From: an uncultured Bacteroidales bacterium
GTDB lineage: Bacteria > Bacteroidota > Bacteroidia > Bacteroidales > UBA932
Length of the DNA stretch: 64,000 nucleotides
Direction of reading: 5' to 3'
Assembly: GCA_947630665.1 (NCBI GenBank)
Contig: CANRID010000002.1
Span: 62,001 to 126,000 of the forward strand
The notes under the pieces are model-generated. The model saw only the letters and a list, made by a program, of their open reading frames with translations, searched no databases and had not been told where the DNA came from. This document shows, piece after piece, positions 61,953-64,000 of the stretch (position 1 is the stretch's first letter; each line of letters begins with the position of its first letter). The translations under genes were made by a program, and so were the position numbers.

Positions 61953-64000
61953 CTATTTTATTTCTTCGCCTTTGCCGGACTTCCCATCGGGACCCAGAAT
62001 TTGCAGACTTCTTTTGATAAAAGAATGCAGTTCTTTTCCTTTCAACATGTTGTTGGATAAAAGAGCCAAATCCGCAATCTGCTTAAGCAGAGTATTATTC
62101 TGTCCGAATTTTTCCATGATCTCTTTACGCTGGCCGGAAAGCTCGCTGATCTGTTTATCGAGCCTTTCCTTCTCATCTTTATCGGCAGTAGCGATTTCTT
62201 CGGGCTTTTTGCCTTTCATCTTCGCTTCCGCTTCTTCCAAAGAAGATCTGGTTGCTACTAATTTCGCCTGAATCTCATCCGCCTCTTTCCTTGTTTCCTC
62301 ATCCTTATCCTTAATGATTTCTTGAATGAGAGGATTTTCATAGTTCAGTATTACCGTATAGGAATCCGGCATTTCTCCGTAGAAATTCAATCCTCCGTTC
62401 AAAGCCGACATGTCCCTATACCTGCGCATAAACTCGGATTGGGTAATGAGAATAGGCGCGGCGGCAGCACCCAGATTTTCTACCTGTACATGATAATGAG
62501 AGTCTTTAGGCAATACGGCTTCAAACGCATAGCCGAGGTCGCTCTCTTCATTCTCTTTTAATTTAGGCTTCTCTTTGGATTCTTTCTGGATCAGCGAATC
62601 TATGCTGTCTGCATCCACCCGGGCAAAAGTCGTATCTTTGAATTTGCTTTCCAGTAGATTCACGAAATGGGCATCCAACTGGCTGTCGAATACTAATACC
62701 TGATATCCGCGGTCCTTCGCATCTTCTATATAAGTATACTGGGCTACCGGATCCGTCGTATATAGATATACCAATTTCTTATTCTTATCGGTTTGCGCCG
62801 GTTCGATCAACTTTTTATAATCTTCGTAATTGAGATATTTTCCATCGACCGTTTTGAATAGTGCGAACTTGACGGCCCTGTCATAAAATTTTTCGTCCGT
62901 CAGCATTCCATATTCGATAAACAATTTCAGATTATCCCATTTGGCCTCGAAACTTGCCCTATCGTTTTTATAAATATCTTCCAGCCTGTCGGCCACTTTC
63001 CGGGTAATGTAAGAGGATATTTTCTTTACATTGGCATCCGACTGCAAATAACTGCGGGAGACATTCAGCGGAATGTCCGGAGAGTCGATCACTCCGTAGA
63101 GCAGCGTCAGGAAATCCGGCACTATGTTTTCCACCGAATCCGTAACGAACATCTGATTGCTGTAAAGCTGGATCTTGTTCCGGGTGATATCCATTTTATC
63201 CTTGATCTTAGGGAAATACAGAATTCCGGTCAGATTAAAAGGATAGTCCACATTCAGATGGATATGGAATAAAGGATCATCCTGCATCGGATACAGCAAC
63301 CGGTAAAATTTAAGATAATCCTCTTCGGTAATTTCGCTCGGCGTTTTCGTCCAAAGCGGAGTGGATTCGTTGATGATTTTATCCTGCTCGGTTTCCACCA
63401 TCTTGCCGTCCTTCCATTCCTCCGTTTTGCCGAAAGCTATCGGGACAGGCATAAATTTACAATACTTGTTCAGCAGTTCCGTTATTTTGGTTTTGGAAGA
63501 AAATTCTTTGGAATCATCATCTAAATAGAGGATAATTTCGGTTCCGCGGTCCGTCTTATCTATTTCCTCCATGGTAAATTCCGGAGAGCCGTCGCACTCC
63601 CACCGTACTCCCTTTGCTCCTTCCTTCCAAGACAAAGTATTAATAACCACCTTTTTGGAAGTCATAAACGTAGAATAGAAGCCCAATCCGAAATGACCGA
63701 TTATATTATTGAGCTGCTCTTTATATTTCTCCAGAAATTCGCCCGCACTGGAAAAGGCTATCTGATTAATGTATTTATCCACCTCTTCCATCGTCATTCC
63801 TATCCCCCGATCGGTTATCGTTAAGGTATTCTTCTTTTCATCCGTTTTTATACGGATTGTCAGATCTCCCAACTCGCCGTTAAAATCGCCGATACTCGAA
63901 AGCGCCTTCATCTTCTGGGTCGCATCTACGGCATTCGCCACTAACTCTCTCAAAAAGATCTCATGATCCGAATACAGGAATTTCTTAATGATCGGGAAAA
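61953..64000 (-). CDS. htpG: Molecular chaperone HtpG (Hsp90), cut by the right window edge
   Basis: An Hsp90-family ATP-dependent chaperone. At the window edge the reverse strand reads FPIIKKFLYSDHEIF followed by LRELVANAVDATQKM, so only about 15-20 N-terminal residues are missing and the reading covers 682 residues. ATP-pocket motifs NAVDA, DRGIGMTMEEV and GHFGLGFYS are present in order. The middle domain includes DSPDIPLNVSRSYLQ, and the C-terminal dimerisation region has GKELHSFIKRSLQ. A charged helix rich in Glu and Lys lies near 560-620. No upstream sequence is available to judge regulation. Confidence 0.96.
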   Translation of the reverse strand, partial: FPIIKKFLYSDHEIFLRELVANAVDATQKMKALSSIGDFNGELGDLTIRIKTDEKKNTLTITDRGIGMTMEEVDKYINQIAFSSAGEFLEKYKEQLNNIIGHFGLGFYSTFMTSKKVVINTLSWKEGAKGVRWECDGSPEFTMEEIDKTDRGTEIILYLDDDSKEFSSKTKITELLNKYCKFMPVPIAFGKTEEWKDGKMVETEQDKIINESTPLWTKTPSEITEEDYLKFYRLLYPMQDDPLFHIHLNVDYPFNLTGILYFPKIKDKMDITRNKIQLYSNQMFVTDSVENIVPDFLTLLYGVIDSPDIPLNVSRSYLQSDANVKKISSYITRKVADRLEDIYKNDRASFEAKWDNLKLFIEYGMLTDEKFYDRAVKFALFKTVDGKYLNYEDYKKLIEPAQTDKNKKLVYLYTTDPVAQYTYIEDAKDRGYQVLVFDSQLDAHFVNLLESKFKDTTFARVDADSIDSLIQKESKEKPKLKENEESDLGYAFEAVLPKDSHYHVQVENLGAAAAPILITQSEFMRRYRDMSALNGGLNFYGEMPDSYTVILNYENPLIQEIIKDKDEETRKEADEIQAKLVATRSSLEEAEAKMKGKKPEEIATADKDEKERLDKQISELSGQRKEIMEKFGQNNTLLKQIADLALLSNNMLKGKELHSFIKRSLQILGPDGKSGKGEEIK

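Noticed and set aside
1..64000. CRISPR arrays, insertion sequences, prophage or conjugative genes
   Set aside because: No regularly spaced repeats, transposase, integrase, relaxase or phage structural motifs were seen in any reading frame.

Overview
The window looks like a chromosomal segment of an anaerobic, lysine- and butyrate-fermenting member of the Bacteroidales. Three things support this. Promoters repeatedly match the Bacteroidetes form (a TAnnTTTG -7 element, sometimes with TTTG near -33) with few classical -10 boxes. Many genes are Bacteroidetes types: TamL-like lipoprotein Omp85, TatA plus TatC without TatB, DUF3467, DUF3575, GIN-domain proteins, a NagB/PIG-L fusion and an ECF sigma factor with a one-span partner. 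Finally, a complete lysine fermentation operon is present, known from Porphyromonas and, by recollection only, Odoribacteraceae-like bacteria. Family-level placement is not proven. No tRNA, rRNA, CRISPR array, transposase or phage gene was seen.

Layout. 1-4645: truncated pckA, recQ, and a reverse DUF2520-kdsC-maf group. 4681-8749: a reverse operon DUF3467-etfB-etfA-long acyl-CoA dehydrogenase ending in a strong terminator. 8885-18347: a forward operon valS, PMCA-like Ca2+ ATPase, hotdog thioesterase, tatA, tatC, ABC-F ATPase, rlmB. 18378-20563: reverse arginine-decarboxylase-like gene and a SpoU methyltransferase. 20745-23858: tamL-like gene and a decayed gene. 23890-28809: reverse kdsA-NagB/PIG-L-CBM9-like group and rarA.

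28916-41960 is the metabolic core: a 13-gene reverse operon atoD-kal-kce-kdd-kamA-kamB-kamC-kamD-kamE-atoA-bcd-etfB-etfA with one good promoter and one strong terminator. Lysine is isomerised by KamA and KamDE (KamB and KamC probably reactivate the B12 enzyme), oxidised by Kdd, cleaved with acetyl-CoA by Kce to acetoacetate and 3-aminobutyryl-CoA, deaminated by Kal to crotonyl-CoA, reduced by Bcd-EtfAB, and released as butyrate by CoA transfer to acetoacetate through AtoDA. Crotonase and 3-hydroxybutyryl-CoA dehydrogenase lie divergently at 43108-44764 behind an MscS channel and join the same crotonyl-CoA pool to acetoacetyl-CoA. No thiolase is in the window. A relic of a second kdd copy lies between kdd and kamA.

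44819-64000 is mixed housekeeping: an acyltransferase, a DUF255-like protein without its CxxC, queA, an XRE regulator behind paired TTACAnnTGTAA dyads, pyrD, cinA, a serine hydrolase, a reverse P5C dehydrogenase-dipeptidase-SDR group, an ECF sigma/membrane partner/two GIN-protein group, VanZ-like and DUF3575 proteins, and htpG cut by the right edge.

Most genes are ordinary. The observations most worth follow-up are the lysine operon with its MutS-like reactivase, the kdd relic, the NagB domain without catalytic residues fused to a PIG-L deacetylase, the DUF255 protein without cysteines, and the XRE operator pattern.
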